The notes below the pieces were generated by a model. It saw only the letters and a list, made by a program, of their open reading frames with translations. It did not search any database and was not told the origin of the DNA. This document shows, one piece after another, positions 51,077 to 63,000 of a stretch of DNA of 64,000 nucleotides. The translations under genes were made by a program, and so were the position numbers. The stretch covers positions 13,182,501-13,246,500 of the forward strand of contig CM072891.1 in the NCBI GenBank assembly GCA_037013685.1, given 5' to 3'. Numbering within the stretch: position 1 is the stretch's first letter; each line of letters opens with the position of its first letter. This DNA comes from Acridotheres tristis. Lineage: Eukaryota; Chordata; Aves; Passeriformes; Sturnidae.

Positions 51077-54000
51077 GTAAGACACAGTCTCTAATTTACT
51101 CTGTGATTTTTCTTTAAATGCAGAGGGTGGGAATGCAACTTCCCTGTTAGGCTACTCAGCATGTGATTTATGCTGCCTGTTTATCTGCTCACTGTGTTCA
51201 GGATATAACAACATGCCAGTGGGAGGAGGAGTGAGGGAAAAACAGAGATGAGCTGGGTACCACAGAATTACGGGAGCAGGAGACAGCTGCCACGGAGCCA
51301 AAGAGAAAGCTGCTAATGGCAGAAACAGGGGATGAGGACTGGAAATGCTGCTTAGTTGTTAAGATAGATCAAAAGAGAAATCATTTCCTAAGAAGAGAAA
51401 ACTGGACTGTACCAGGTGGCACGCAGCATTGTGAAGAGGAGATGGCTCCTGCTGAGATCTCGTATAGCAGCTATTTAATTCTATTCACAATATCTCATAG
51501 TTCCTGCAGGATAGTTCCCTGTCAACAGCTGGTTTCTTGTGAAAACCTTCCCTCCTCCTCCCTCTGCCCCTCTAACTGAGAGGATTAATTATGTGTGAAG
51601 TTAAAACAAGGCATTGAAATCATAATAAAAAGCAAATGAGAATCTAGATTGTGATGACTGGACAATCTCATCACACTGTGAATTTCTTTTTCATTTACTG
51701 TAAAAGTAATGTGGAATATGGATAGTGTCAGGCATCCCTGTGTGCTCTTTCATGTTTGTTAGAATTCAAACAGCCTGATTTACTCCTGAGGTCAGTGCAA
51801 GAGGGAGCTAGGAGAATTATAGAACGCTTTTAATATACTTATTAATGGGAATCTCTTCTTCAAAGGGAAGTGTTTGATGACTTCCTCGGTTAAATGTGAT
51901 CTTTATCACAATCTATAGCACTGTTCAGTCTCTGAAAGTATTACCTGTTGGGACTTGCTCCTAATATTTGTATGTGCCTGTGTCCTTTTGACTTTCACCT
52001 AGCCATTCAACCAAGTGTTATGCCATAGTAGCCCATTCCAAAGGCCTGTGCTCCATTGTATAACAGTCTTTGTTTGCCTTTTAATTACTTGAGCTGATAC
52101 AAATATTTTTGTATTCTTAAAGAGTGTAGCAGGAGTCCTAATGGAACTCCTCTGTAATGTTTGTAATGAAATATTCAGTCTTTCTCTGGCTTCCACTCTT
52201 TGGTTCTTAGTAGAAAAGAACCTTGGCATTTTCACGTTCCTTTTGCAGTTCATGCTGAGGAAAGATGACCAGATCTACAAACAGTATTGTAAGAACTGGT
52301 GCAGATACAGAAAATGGAATTAGCAGATCTTGTGGTTGCTGGAGGGGGGAGGAGAGGTGTGGGAGGATGGCTCCACTGACCATGGATTAACTTCTGCATG
52401 GAGTTTAGGACTTCTCAAAAGATTGCTGCTAATTCTGAGCCTGGTGAATATCTCCTAGAACCTGTTTGCATTTTCCTAGGACGAATTTCACCTGCTATTC
52501 TGTTTGATAGCTTAGCCATGTCCCTTTCAGGCTCCTTTCTTATCTTTTCTACCCCATACAGGGGATTTGCTAGCACCTGTATATAAGAATGTACAACAAT
52601 GAGGAGATTTTTCCAAGTTTACTGTTAACATGAATGAAAAATGTAACTTTGACAGACATATATCACTTTGCATAGCTATTTTTCTAGTTGTTGTCTGCAG
52701 CAACACAACCCACAGACAACTTTACCATCAGGCTCTTTCTATGAGAGCTTGATGTTATAATCTCCAACCCCAAAAACATCTCAAATCTTAATTTTAACTC
52801 CACCCTTGGACTGGGCTTTTTTTTCTTTTATACAGCCTTTTGGGAAACATCTTTGGAAAGTGTTAATCCATCCTGGATCTTGTCCATGAGAGTGCTATCT
52901 TGTTTGCAGGACTGAAATAAGCCATAAATCTCCATGTCCTTCAGTTAAGCCTCCAATACCCAGGAGCTATTCAGTTATGGTCCTCACAATATATTCATCA
53001 AGTTTTTCCATTACTTAATCCAGTATTTGACCAACAGGGGATAAAATTATTCAACCTGCCCTAAATGTAACATTATTACCTGAGTGCATTCTTTCAGCAT
53101 TGTAGATTTTTTAATTTGAAGAATTATTTCCAATGTTACTGGCTTTATGGTTCTTTTTTAAAATAAATCTAGACATATTATAGCAGCCGAGTGAACATTC
53201 TGTCACAGAAAGTGCAAAATGTTCTTAGTTTGCATATTCCATATGTTTAGCAATTCTTTCCAATTAAAATAATTTTCTTGCCAGCAACATGAATTCTCCT
53301 ATGCTGTCACTGATTCAGAATCAGTCTCTATACCTTCAAGAAATGAATCTCAATTTGAGTTCTGAGCTTGTGAAATTTTATTATCTCTATGTCTATAAAT
53401 TGTTCTGTCAGGACTTTTTTTTTCTGACTACATTAGTATACAGTATGTCCTAGTCAGTGTTGGATACATTTAATTATTGAAACCTGTCAGGGCCACTGAC
53501 TCTGATACACACAGATGACAAAAGAAAGATGTAGCAAGTCTGCATTTTATTCACTTGGCATGTCTCCCATGACAGTGATGCTGGTATTTGCTGTAGACAG
53601 AGGCTCCCCATGGATATGCCCTGCATACATGAGGAAGAAGAGTTCTAACACAAACATACAGCTACAAAACAATGAGAAACTGCTGTAAATCTGCAAAGTC
53701 TCAGCAAAGCCTGCAGAATGAAGATTCCTTAACTCATCCAGCAATGGCAACAGTCTGGTGCTTTGAGTGACACTGGGCAGGGACACAGAAGGATCATTTG
53801 CAGCCCCCTTGCTCCTTTTGGTTTACTTGCTTTCATGCATTTTTGCAGAACTATCGGATCTCTTCTGCTCATGTCTTTATTTAAGACACAACTGCTGAGT
53901 TGCAAAGGGAACTTCCATAGGGCACTGCCATGTAACGGGATTAGCACACAGCACTTGGGAAAAGAGCTGGCAGCAAAATAATAAACAGAGGCAGATGCAG

Positions 54001-57000
54001 TTGGAAGAGGGGGTGAGCTAGTCCCACTGTGCTTGCATATGTCTCTCGTCTCTAATTCTGCAGAGCAGACAGACAAGAGGAATATTTAGACCCAATGGAG
54101 TTAGATGCTGTGTGCTAATGGATTTTTTTACTAAATACCTGGCTTTTAGCAAGAGGAAGAAAAGATTGTGCTAACAATACCTCAGATTTGCATGATGTTT
54201 TTCATCCCAAAGGATCTGGAAGGGCTCTGTGTGCTGGCAGCACAGAGCAAGGCAGGCAGGAGGCTCCGGAGTGTGGCCAGTGAGTGGCAGGACAGCCTGA
54301 CACAGCAGCTCCAGGAGAGAGGACAACAGGGGCTGGCCACCACGTCGGGCACTGTGTGTGTGCTGGATGTAATGCCTCTGCACAACAAAAGCCTTTTCTA
54401 GCTGCTGTCCAGTGATTCCTCACCTATTCTGCCTGGTTGGTTTGCTTTAATTTTAGAAGAATGGAAAAGTGCATTTAAAGTTTGGATGAATAACTTCATA
54501 TTTCCTAGGTATTTTGGGACTGATGAGGCTCACATCTTTGTAAGAGGGATCTCACTTACAGCCCTACACTGTAATTTACATAACATCTAAACTCAACTGA
54601 ATACCAGGTGAGGATGGCACACGATGACATCTTTCTTTCGCAGCCCACTTGTCTTTCAAAGCCCTTAAAATCAGGCAAGACAAAATGCTGTGTTGCACAG
54701 TAGACTTCCTAAACACTGGTACACTGGTTGCCTTGAGAAGATGGAGTCACTGACCTAATTAGTTCCCTACCACTGCCAAGTGTATGCAACCAGGATCTCC
54801 ACGAGCAGAATATGACTAGGCTGACATCCAAGACAACCCTCTTTCCCCAGCTCTGTTTCTTGAGAAGTAGGTATGCTTCCTCTGGGAAAGCTGGGGCCAG
54901 GAAATCCCAACACAGACATGAGCTTCAGGGTACCATCTACATTCACTATTAATAGGAAATAATAAGACTAATGAAAAACTTTAATTACAGTTAGGAACCT
55001 TTTCTGTCTCACCCTCAATCCTGACAAAAGGTAAGTTTGCAGGCAGTAGGTTAGAGATAATCCCACTGCACAACAATCAATCAAAACAGCTATTTTACTT
55101 GTGGTTTTTGTCTTTTATGTTTTGGAAACATTAATAAAATCTTTTGCAAGGGTAGGGGTCATTTGCTAGTCAGCTTTTGTTCTTCTCCATTGATGAATCC
55201 AAATATAAATTAATCAGGAATTATTTCAGTTGTAAGAAGGTGGGATTCTTTCTTGGGACATAAGCAGAAGAGAACTGTTCCATTCCACTAATTTTTTTTT
55301 GTTTTCTTTTTTTGTTTTGGGAGAACAAAAATGCCTTTTCTGCCAGCCTTTGCTTGGGCTTGAGCATCTTGCAGGTTCTTCTGCTCATCCCATGTTCACG
55401 ATCTAGCAGGGAATTAAAGTGTTAAGAACAAAATCAGACATAAATCCTAATTTCAGTCCTGGTATAATAAAAAGGAAATATGTGTCTGATGGTCAGATGG
55501 AGCTCTGGTCCACAAAACCAAGAAGCTGAGATGACCACTGAATCAACTACTCTTGGTTTGCCAGTCCAGGGCTCATTTGTTCCACGTTCTCCTCAGTCTT
55601 ATTGCACTATGGTCATACTTGCTCCAGATTTTATTTATGTCTTTGCACTCTTAATGCTTACTATATACTCACATAAAATGTTCTGGATTCTGTGAGATGG
55701 CTGTAGCCTCTTGCTCTTGGACTCGATTTCAAACATCAAGGTAAAAATTGCCATATCTTAATCAAGGCAAAATTAACTTCATGGTTAATTTCTTTACTAA
55801 AATGAAAGGATTAACTTATGAAAATATTAAGTGGAACAGAGGACAAATCAAGTGATAAGAACATATATTTTTCTTATAGTAATCAAACACGTATAGAGAA
55901 CTAAATCTGAAAAGAAACACACCAAGTAGAAGGTATCAGTGTTGTCAGGAAAGTCTCCAGACATACAGGCAGCAGTTTCTAGAAACCAAGAAAAAATGAT
56001 GGTAGGATTGACCAGAGGCCCTGCCTTTTTCCTGCCTCAGCTCATATAACGTTAAGAGGATTGGAGGAATTAGTGTAATTAGTGCAAAATAATAAGCAAG
56101 GTTTTAATTTTCAGTTCAACGTTAAGAAAACTGCAGAGCCAGTCCAGCCTCGAGCACTTCTGAAGTTTCCCAACATTTATGGCCCCAAACCAGAAGTAAC
56201 TTCGCCTGAAATTGTTAATTACACACAGTACTCTCTGAAAACAACAGAAGAACCAGCTACTGGAAAACATACTGCTTTGGATGAGAATAGGATGAAGATA
56301 CAAGTCAATGAAGAGCTGTTTGTGCTCCCTCAAAACGGTAGGAGCTTTTGGTCTTCAAACTAACAATTGCTTTAGTGGGTGTAGGTCTGTCATACTTCTA
56401 AGCATAATGTGATCGTTGCTAGATAAATAAATATGGAAGTGAAAACATGGGATGCTTTTCACTTATCATGAGCACTCTGAGTTTTGTTGGCATACATTTG
56501 TTTAGTAGAAGGTAGTCATGGAGCTCATAGGGACATTCTGATAACAAAGTTGTAGTTGTATCTTCTTGGTTTTTTTGTTTTTTGTATCTAAACATCTTTT
56601 GTTTTGAAGAACCTGTCTCCCTGGTAGCAGACATTTTGCAGAAAAGCACATTTAGTGTAGTTGTACTGAGAGCAGTATCCAGAGTATGTGTGGCCAAAAT
56701 TAGGCAGAGTATCTCTTCCAGGTCAAATTCTAGCTGTCCAGCAACTGTTCTTGTCAGGGACAGTGGGGGTCAAAGCTTCTAATTTTCTCTGCTCCTTTAT
56801 TGCCATGGTTTGGTGAGATGTTCTTGGCTTATTGTAATGTGCAGCTAACACCTCAAAGGATTTCACCAAACAGAGTTCCTGTGTCCCAGCCCAAAGGGTA
56901 ACACTCAAAATCCTGAAAAATAAGATTTCTGGAGCCTGAGAGAAAATGCAATCTTAATTACATGCATGTCTGGGTTTCTTCCATACTGATTTTTAACTTC

Positions 57001-60000
57001 ACAGCCATCTTTTACCAGGATAATTTACTCTTATGTTTACCACTTTAATAAAACCTTCCTGAATATTTGCCAGAGAGACAATGCCATCTGCTGTTATTTT
57101 TATTGAGTACTCTTTTTAGTTATTTTTAATTTTTTGAGATTGTATTTTTGTCCTTCTTGAAGGGCAGTTGCTACCATCACCCCTCCAGCCTGAGGCTTGT
57201 GAGTATGGAAAAGAAAGTACCATGGGAAGCAGATGCATTGGAGGAAGAAACTGTCTGAGCCACATCCTTAGGTATCAGGGAAAAGATTATAGGGTGGAAA
57301 GGATGAAAGATGATGGCTGCATTTAGGCTAAAGCTTTACATAAGTGTTGGTGTAAGAGCCTCTCTGCACTGCTAATGGCACAAGCAAGTTTCCTTCCTGC
57401 TCTGCCTGATTTTATAGCTCAAGTGTTGCTAAAATTAAGCAAGAATTGTTGCTTTCTCCTTTTGATGCCACAATGAACTGGTCTGAACTGTGGCTGAGAT
57501 TTTCAGGAGGAAGTGTGCTGGTCCCACTATTGTTTTCTGTGTGAATCAGAACTGACCTTGCAGATAACAGCTTTGGGTGACAAAAATCTCTGGCTTCTCT
57601 TTTAGTCTTGCAACTTGGTTTATTTTAGCATGAAATGCATACTCAGCTCCAAAATCACGTCCCCCCATATCCCCCCATGTCATTCCATGTCCCCCCATGT
57701 CCCTCCATGTCCCTCCATGGCATGGAGAAACTGACTTACGGATTCCAAAGTTCATTGCCTTCAACATGGTCAGGTGCTATGGAAATGGATGTCTTTTGCA
57801 TGACAAAGACTTCATTGTTAAAATTTAAAAAAAGAAACAAGACCAAAACGTTTAGAGAGGTGTGACCTAATGCAGAGTTGCACAGCAGTTCAAGAGCAGA
57901 CATACATTCTCATTGCAGAGAACAGAGGATTTAATTTAATAATGCCAGTTAAAAGAATATAAAACAATATAACAAGCAATGAGTGTTGTTTAGACACCTT
58001 GGCCTCAGGTAGAAGAGCAAGTGTGCAGAGCACAAGGTGGTGAAGAGAAGATGGCTTTGTCCAAATGCTGTAGAAAGACCTGAAAGTGCAAGTAAACAGA
58101 GCAAAAAGGATGTAAGACGATGGAGGAGGAAGGAAAACAAATCACATTTATTTAGAAAAGCGAAGCGAAGGTAGATGCGTCGTCGTGGAAGGGTTGGAGC
58201 TGCTCCTAAGGGGTTTGTTCCAGTTCCAGGTGTGGTAAAGGACGTGTGTGTGACGGAGCCCCTGAGGCCGGATTGCGCGGCCGGCGGCGCGCAGCCCCCC
58301 GAGCTGCACTACTCGCTGCTGCGCGACCCGCAGCGCGCAGAGCTGCGCGTGGCCCTGCTGCAAGGTAAGGCCACCTCCCCGGCCTCCATGGCCAGCACCC
58401 TGCTGCTCACACCCACAGACTGGCCCCTGCTTGCCCAGGACCCACAGGTGTCCTCAGGACCGCTGGGTGTTTCGTTGGTGCTGGGCTTGCAGAGCAGGAA
58501 CGCCTGTCAATGTCACTGCTTGGAGGGAGGGCATAGCTTGGGAACAGTTGTTTGCACGGCTTTGTCAGGAACCAGGATGGGCTCGTCTAGTCCCAGACAT
58601 GGTACAAAGCAACCTCTTCTTTTTATTTTTTCCTTTGGTGGCAAAAGGAATGGAGTTACTATCTCCTTCCTCTCTATATCTTTCATTCTTCAACCTCATC
58701 CACTCCCTAGTGCAGTTTTCTCAAGTCAAAGCCTGAGATGGAGATACCACTCATTTTGAGAAAAGTCCCTCTGGCAGTGCCTGGCCAGGCAGCCAGGCTC
58801 TGTGTCACTCTCTGACAACTGTTACAGCTTCTCCACTGAGGGCTGGAGCATCATCAGCTCCTCTGGGAGAATAAAATAAGCTGACTGAATAATTCATGCA
58901 CAGTGTAGATCTCTGTGGAAACCTAATCAAATCACACCCTCTGAGGCGAGAATTGAAAGGGTGCAGAATGGCAGCCACTGCTGTGGGTCTCCTGCCAGCA
59001 GCAAGCCCACAGTTCCCCTTCAGGATGGACACCCATGCCAGCTGGCTGTCACCCTGGCACTCCTGTGCACAGGAACTGGCTCTGCACCCCAGTCCCACTC
59101 CCTGAGAAGCCAGGAGGGCCCTGTGACCCACGGGTCCTGGCAGCTCAGGAGCAGCTGTCCTTGGACTGGCTGCAGCAAGGACAACAGTTTTCCCTCAAAG
59201 CCTTTATGTGATATTCAGTGACCCCTTGGAGGAGGGTGTGCTCCTCTTGCTGCCAGAGAAGGCAGTGCAATTCTGTTGATGCAGCTGAAGAGGAATGTGA
59301 AATGCCATTCTCACTTTAGGCTTTCCAGCATAAAAGAGATATAAAATTAGGGATAAATGTCTCTTGACACAGGTCTTTTGGGCTGTGGGATGGCTTCTGA
59401 TGGATTCATTTACCAGAGGTTGGACCAGCAGAATGCAATAACCCTTAGACATATCCCACATTGGCCTGGAGGGATGGATGTGTGCCAAAGGAAGCTCTGT
59501 CCCATGTCTGATGTCTGTGACTGGCCTTCCTGCTTTTAAAATCATTGTAAGAAGCTTTTTTGTGTGCCAAGGTAAAAGTAAGTGAGAACTGCCAATCCCT
59601 GTTTCATGCTGCCTCATTTCAGTGCTATTCTGCATCTTTCAACAGAATGTGTTTCCTTGAACTCTGTTGCTCTCCCAAACAGTGGCAGCATCCTTCTGCA
59701 GTGGCACAAGGACAGAGACACTGTGCAGCCTGAGGAAAACACCACAGCATGGGCTCACAGCTTAATCTGCCCCCATACAGGCAGGAACAGGGGTCAATGT
59801 CTATGCAGCTGTTTTATTTTATGGCTCCCATGAAAAAAGCAATTTAGACACAGATATTCCAAGGCTGTCTTTTGTGAGAGGTCCTTACCATCCATCTTTT
59901 CCAGCTATGCATGGCAGAATGAGTGGGGACCAAGACGCTGGCTGCCATTGCTACATACTGGGCACACTGGAGAGCAAGTCTGGTATTGCTGAGGCCCAGA

Positions 60001-63000
60001 CAGAGCTGAAGAAGAAGGTACTTCATACCCTTTGGGAGGAGGTGCTGCGATTCCCATTGACAGAAGAGGAGATGCCAGGAGGGACACTGACTCTCACCCT
60101 GAGAAACTGCGACAAGTTCTCCAGGCACAGCATTGTGGGGGAACTCAAACTGAACCTTGCCGACATGGAGGAATCCTTTGGGAAGGCCCAGTGGGAAAGG
60201 CTAAAGAGCCCAGAGAAGGTATGGACTCAGTGTTGGTAGTTCAGAAACCCTACTGATTAAGAGTTTGGACAAGAGGAGCCCTTTTCCTAGAGAGCTGCAT
60301 GCAGGCGGGGGGCTTTATTTGTTTGGAGCAGGTTTAGAGAGGTGATGTGTGACTGCAGAGATCACTCAGCACAGCTCTGTGCTGGTCTCATCACATCAGA
60401 AGCCCTTCTGCCTATTGCTCCCAGCTGTTAATGTGTCACAACTCCCTCAACTCCTCACTAATTACATGACAATCTGACACTGGCATCTGTAATTCAAATG
60501 CTACGTCTAGAAAAATTAGTGATACAGGTCCAAAGTGGCAAGAGCTGAAATATCAGAGTGCCTACAGAGCGTGATGGAAGGACTCTGCAAAGCTGGGTGT
60601 GGTAGGGCATACGGTGGCACCCCAGGGAGCCTTAAACTAGGAGTGAAATACATTGTTGGGACTGGAAAACTGGACTGAAGGACACTTTTACTTACTGGAA
60701 TCAATCCAGTGCTGTTCTGGGAGATGTCAAAATATTCATTGCATTGTGTTGGTTTCCTTAATCATCAAAACCTTCCTTTCCTTCCTTATCCACATCTCAC
60801 CAGTTGCACAGATAGGAAAAATGAAGGGAAGAATTCCAACAGTTCCTGAAGTGGGTACAGTGCACTAATTTCTTGCACATTTCCTCAGGAGCCTTTTCCC
60901 TGCCGTGAACTAGGTTGTTCTTCTAGCAGCAGCAATTCACTTAACATGGCAGCAGGATGCTGCTACTGCTGCTGCTTGCTCATCACAAGTGGTACCTCTT
61001 GTGTGGTAGGACTGAGCAATGCAAAACAACACCAGCACCGTCACTAAGCATGAAGAAACAAATTACTGCCTGTCACCATCAGGGCTGAGCTGGCCACAGC
61101 CACAGAGTACAGAGTTTGCATTTCTGATTTCCAGTAGTGCTGATTTATCTGATAACCACTTGAATACTAACGGGACTGTCCACACTAAAAACGTCTGTCA
61201 GGGACAGAGGCAGCAGAAAGAAATGGTCGTCTTAATGAGTTTCATAAACTTCAAGCACAAGACTTAATATTTGTCTAATAGCTGTAACCCTTGCCCTCTC
61301 CCCCCATACTGAAGCATCTGCTTTTTTAGCACTACCCAAGGAACAGCCTGTTCACAGCAGTAAGTTGTGACTCCAGTGCACCTGATGGAGTTCTGATGTA
61401 CAGGGAATTATGCCTTGGTCCAGCTTCACAACCACACACAGAAACAGGGAAACCTTCATTTCTTCTCCAGGCTGACAGCACAAGGTTAACACCAGCAGTA
61501 CTGCTGAACAGTGCCCCAGTTTGAGCTGAGGATGTGCAGTGAAAGCTGAATTTGCGTCATCTGGGACCTGAGAGAGCCAACCATTGCACAGATAGCTTAT
61601 GTATACAGATCCTGAATCATTCATTGAGAACCAGAGAGGGAGGGAGTGAGGAAGAGCTGATCAAAAAAGAGGAGCTATTTTTGACAGCATTCATCCCGGA
61701 ACAAAGTTACTGAGCTTTGTCGAAAGTGTGACATTTCCTTGAAATGCCAGGAAGGGCAGAAATTTCGTTCTTACCTTCCCAGTAATTCTCCCACACACAA
61801 GGGAAGGAGCCCAGAGTGGAGCTTACAGCTAACCAGGTAATGCGATTAGCCTTCAGGAATTCATTGAGTCCTGTGAGCAATGCAAAGCGCAGATACCATA
61901 GACTGATATCCTTATCTTGTCTTCCTTCCCTCCCACTGCTTTGCTAATGACAGTGATGATAGTGGGTTAATGATAGTGTGTCTTTGCATAGCAACTTCCC
62001 TTTTGTGATTTCGTGGTGCCCTGCACGTAATTCACTGATGACCCCTTGTTGCCTTTTATTCATATCGCATAAAAAGAAAGACTGAAAGCTAAAAGAAAGT
62101 CTGATGGCTGTATGAATTTGCAGGATTTCAGCACAAAATGTAGGTTATGGATTTAATAGGGAAAAAGAAACAAAGAAAACAAAGCCCAGAAGGGGAAGGA
62201 AAAGTACCTCTGGTTCAGTCTGTTCACGCAAAACTCCAGCAGAGCCCGACCATTGTAGGTTTTGTTTTCATGTGGATATAGGCTGGCCAAAAACTTGATC
62301 AGCACACTAGGAGCTAGAAAGTCATAAGCACAAGATGTGATCCGAGTACAAGGTGTGTGTTTGTGCGTGTGTGCACGTCCACAAGGCTGCACCCCCTCCC
62401 AATCCCCACTGCATCTGCCTGTGCCTGTAGCTACAGGAACAAAATTCTAGCCAAGAGCTATAGAATGGGACCTGCTGAGATGTAGTGGGGGTAAACAAAC
62501 AAAAGCAGCTTATGACATACCTAAACTCTGGGTTTGCATTGAGGTGGTGTTTGGGTTTGTCCCTCAGTGTCCAATTCTTTTGTAGTGGGCAGAGAGGCAT
62601 TTGAAACTGCCTCTTCTTATGTATGGCTTTTCTAAGGTCCACTTCAAGACAGGATTCATAGAAGTGAAATTCATACAAGCCCTTCATTGCCACCTGAGTG
62701 CATGAAAAAAAGATTTACTTGGGCTGACTTGGGATTGAGATTCAGGCTTCCCTGCTAATGGCCTTCCACCTGATTTGTGCAGGACAAATTAGTCATTCAA
62801 ACCAGACAGTGATGACAGCCATATTTTCTGGAGAGTCAGTCAGCTCATGGAGAGCATACAGGGACCTGTCCTTGCCTCTTTCAAGTAACTGGTTGAAAAT
62901 TTAATTTGAAATATTTATGGCTCTCTTAGTAGTGACACTGCAGAGCACAGAAATAGCCTGGAGAAGGGCTGTCTATCCTCGAGGATGTAGAACATGCTAA

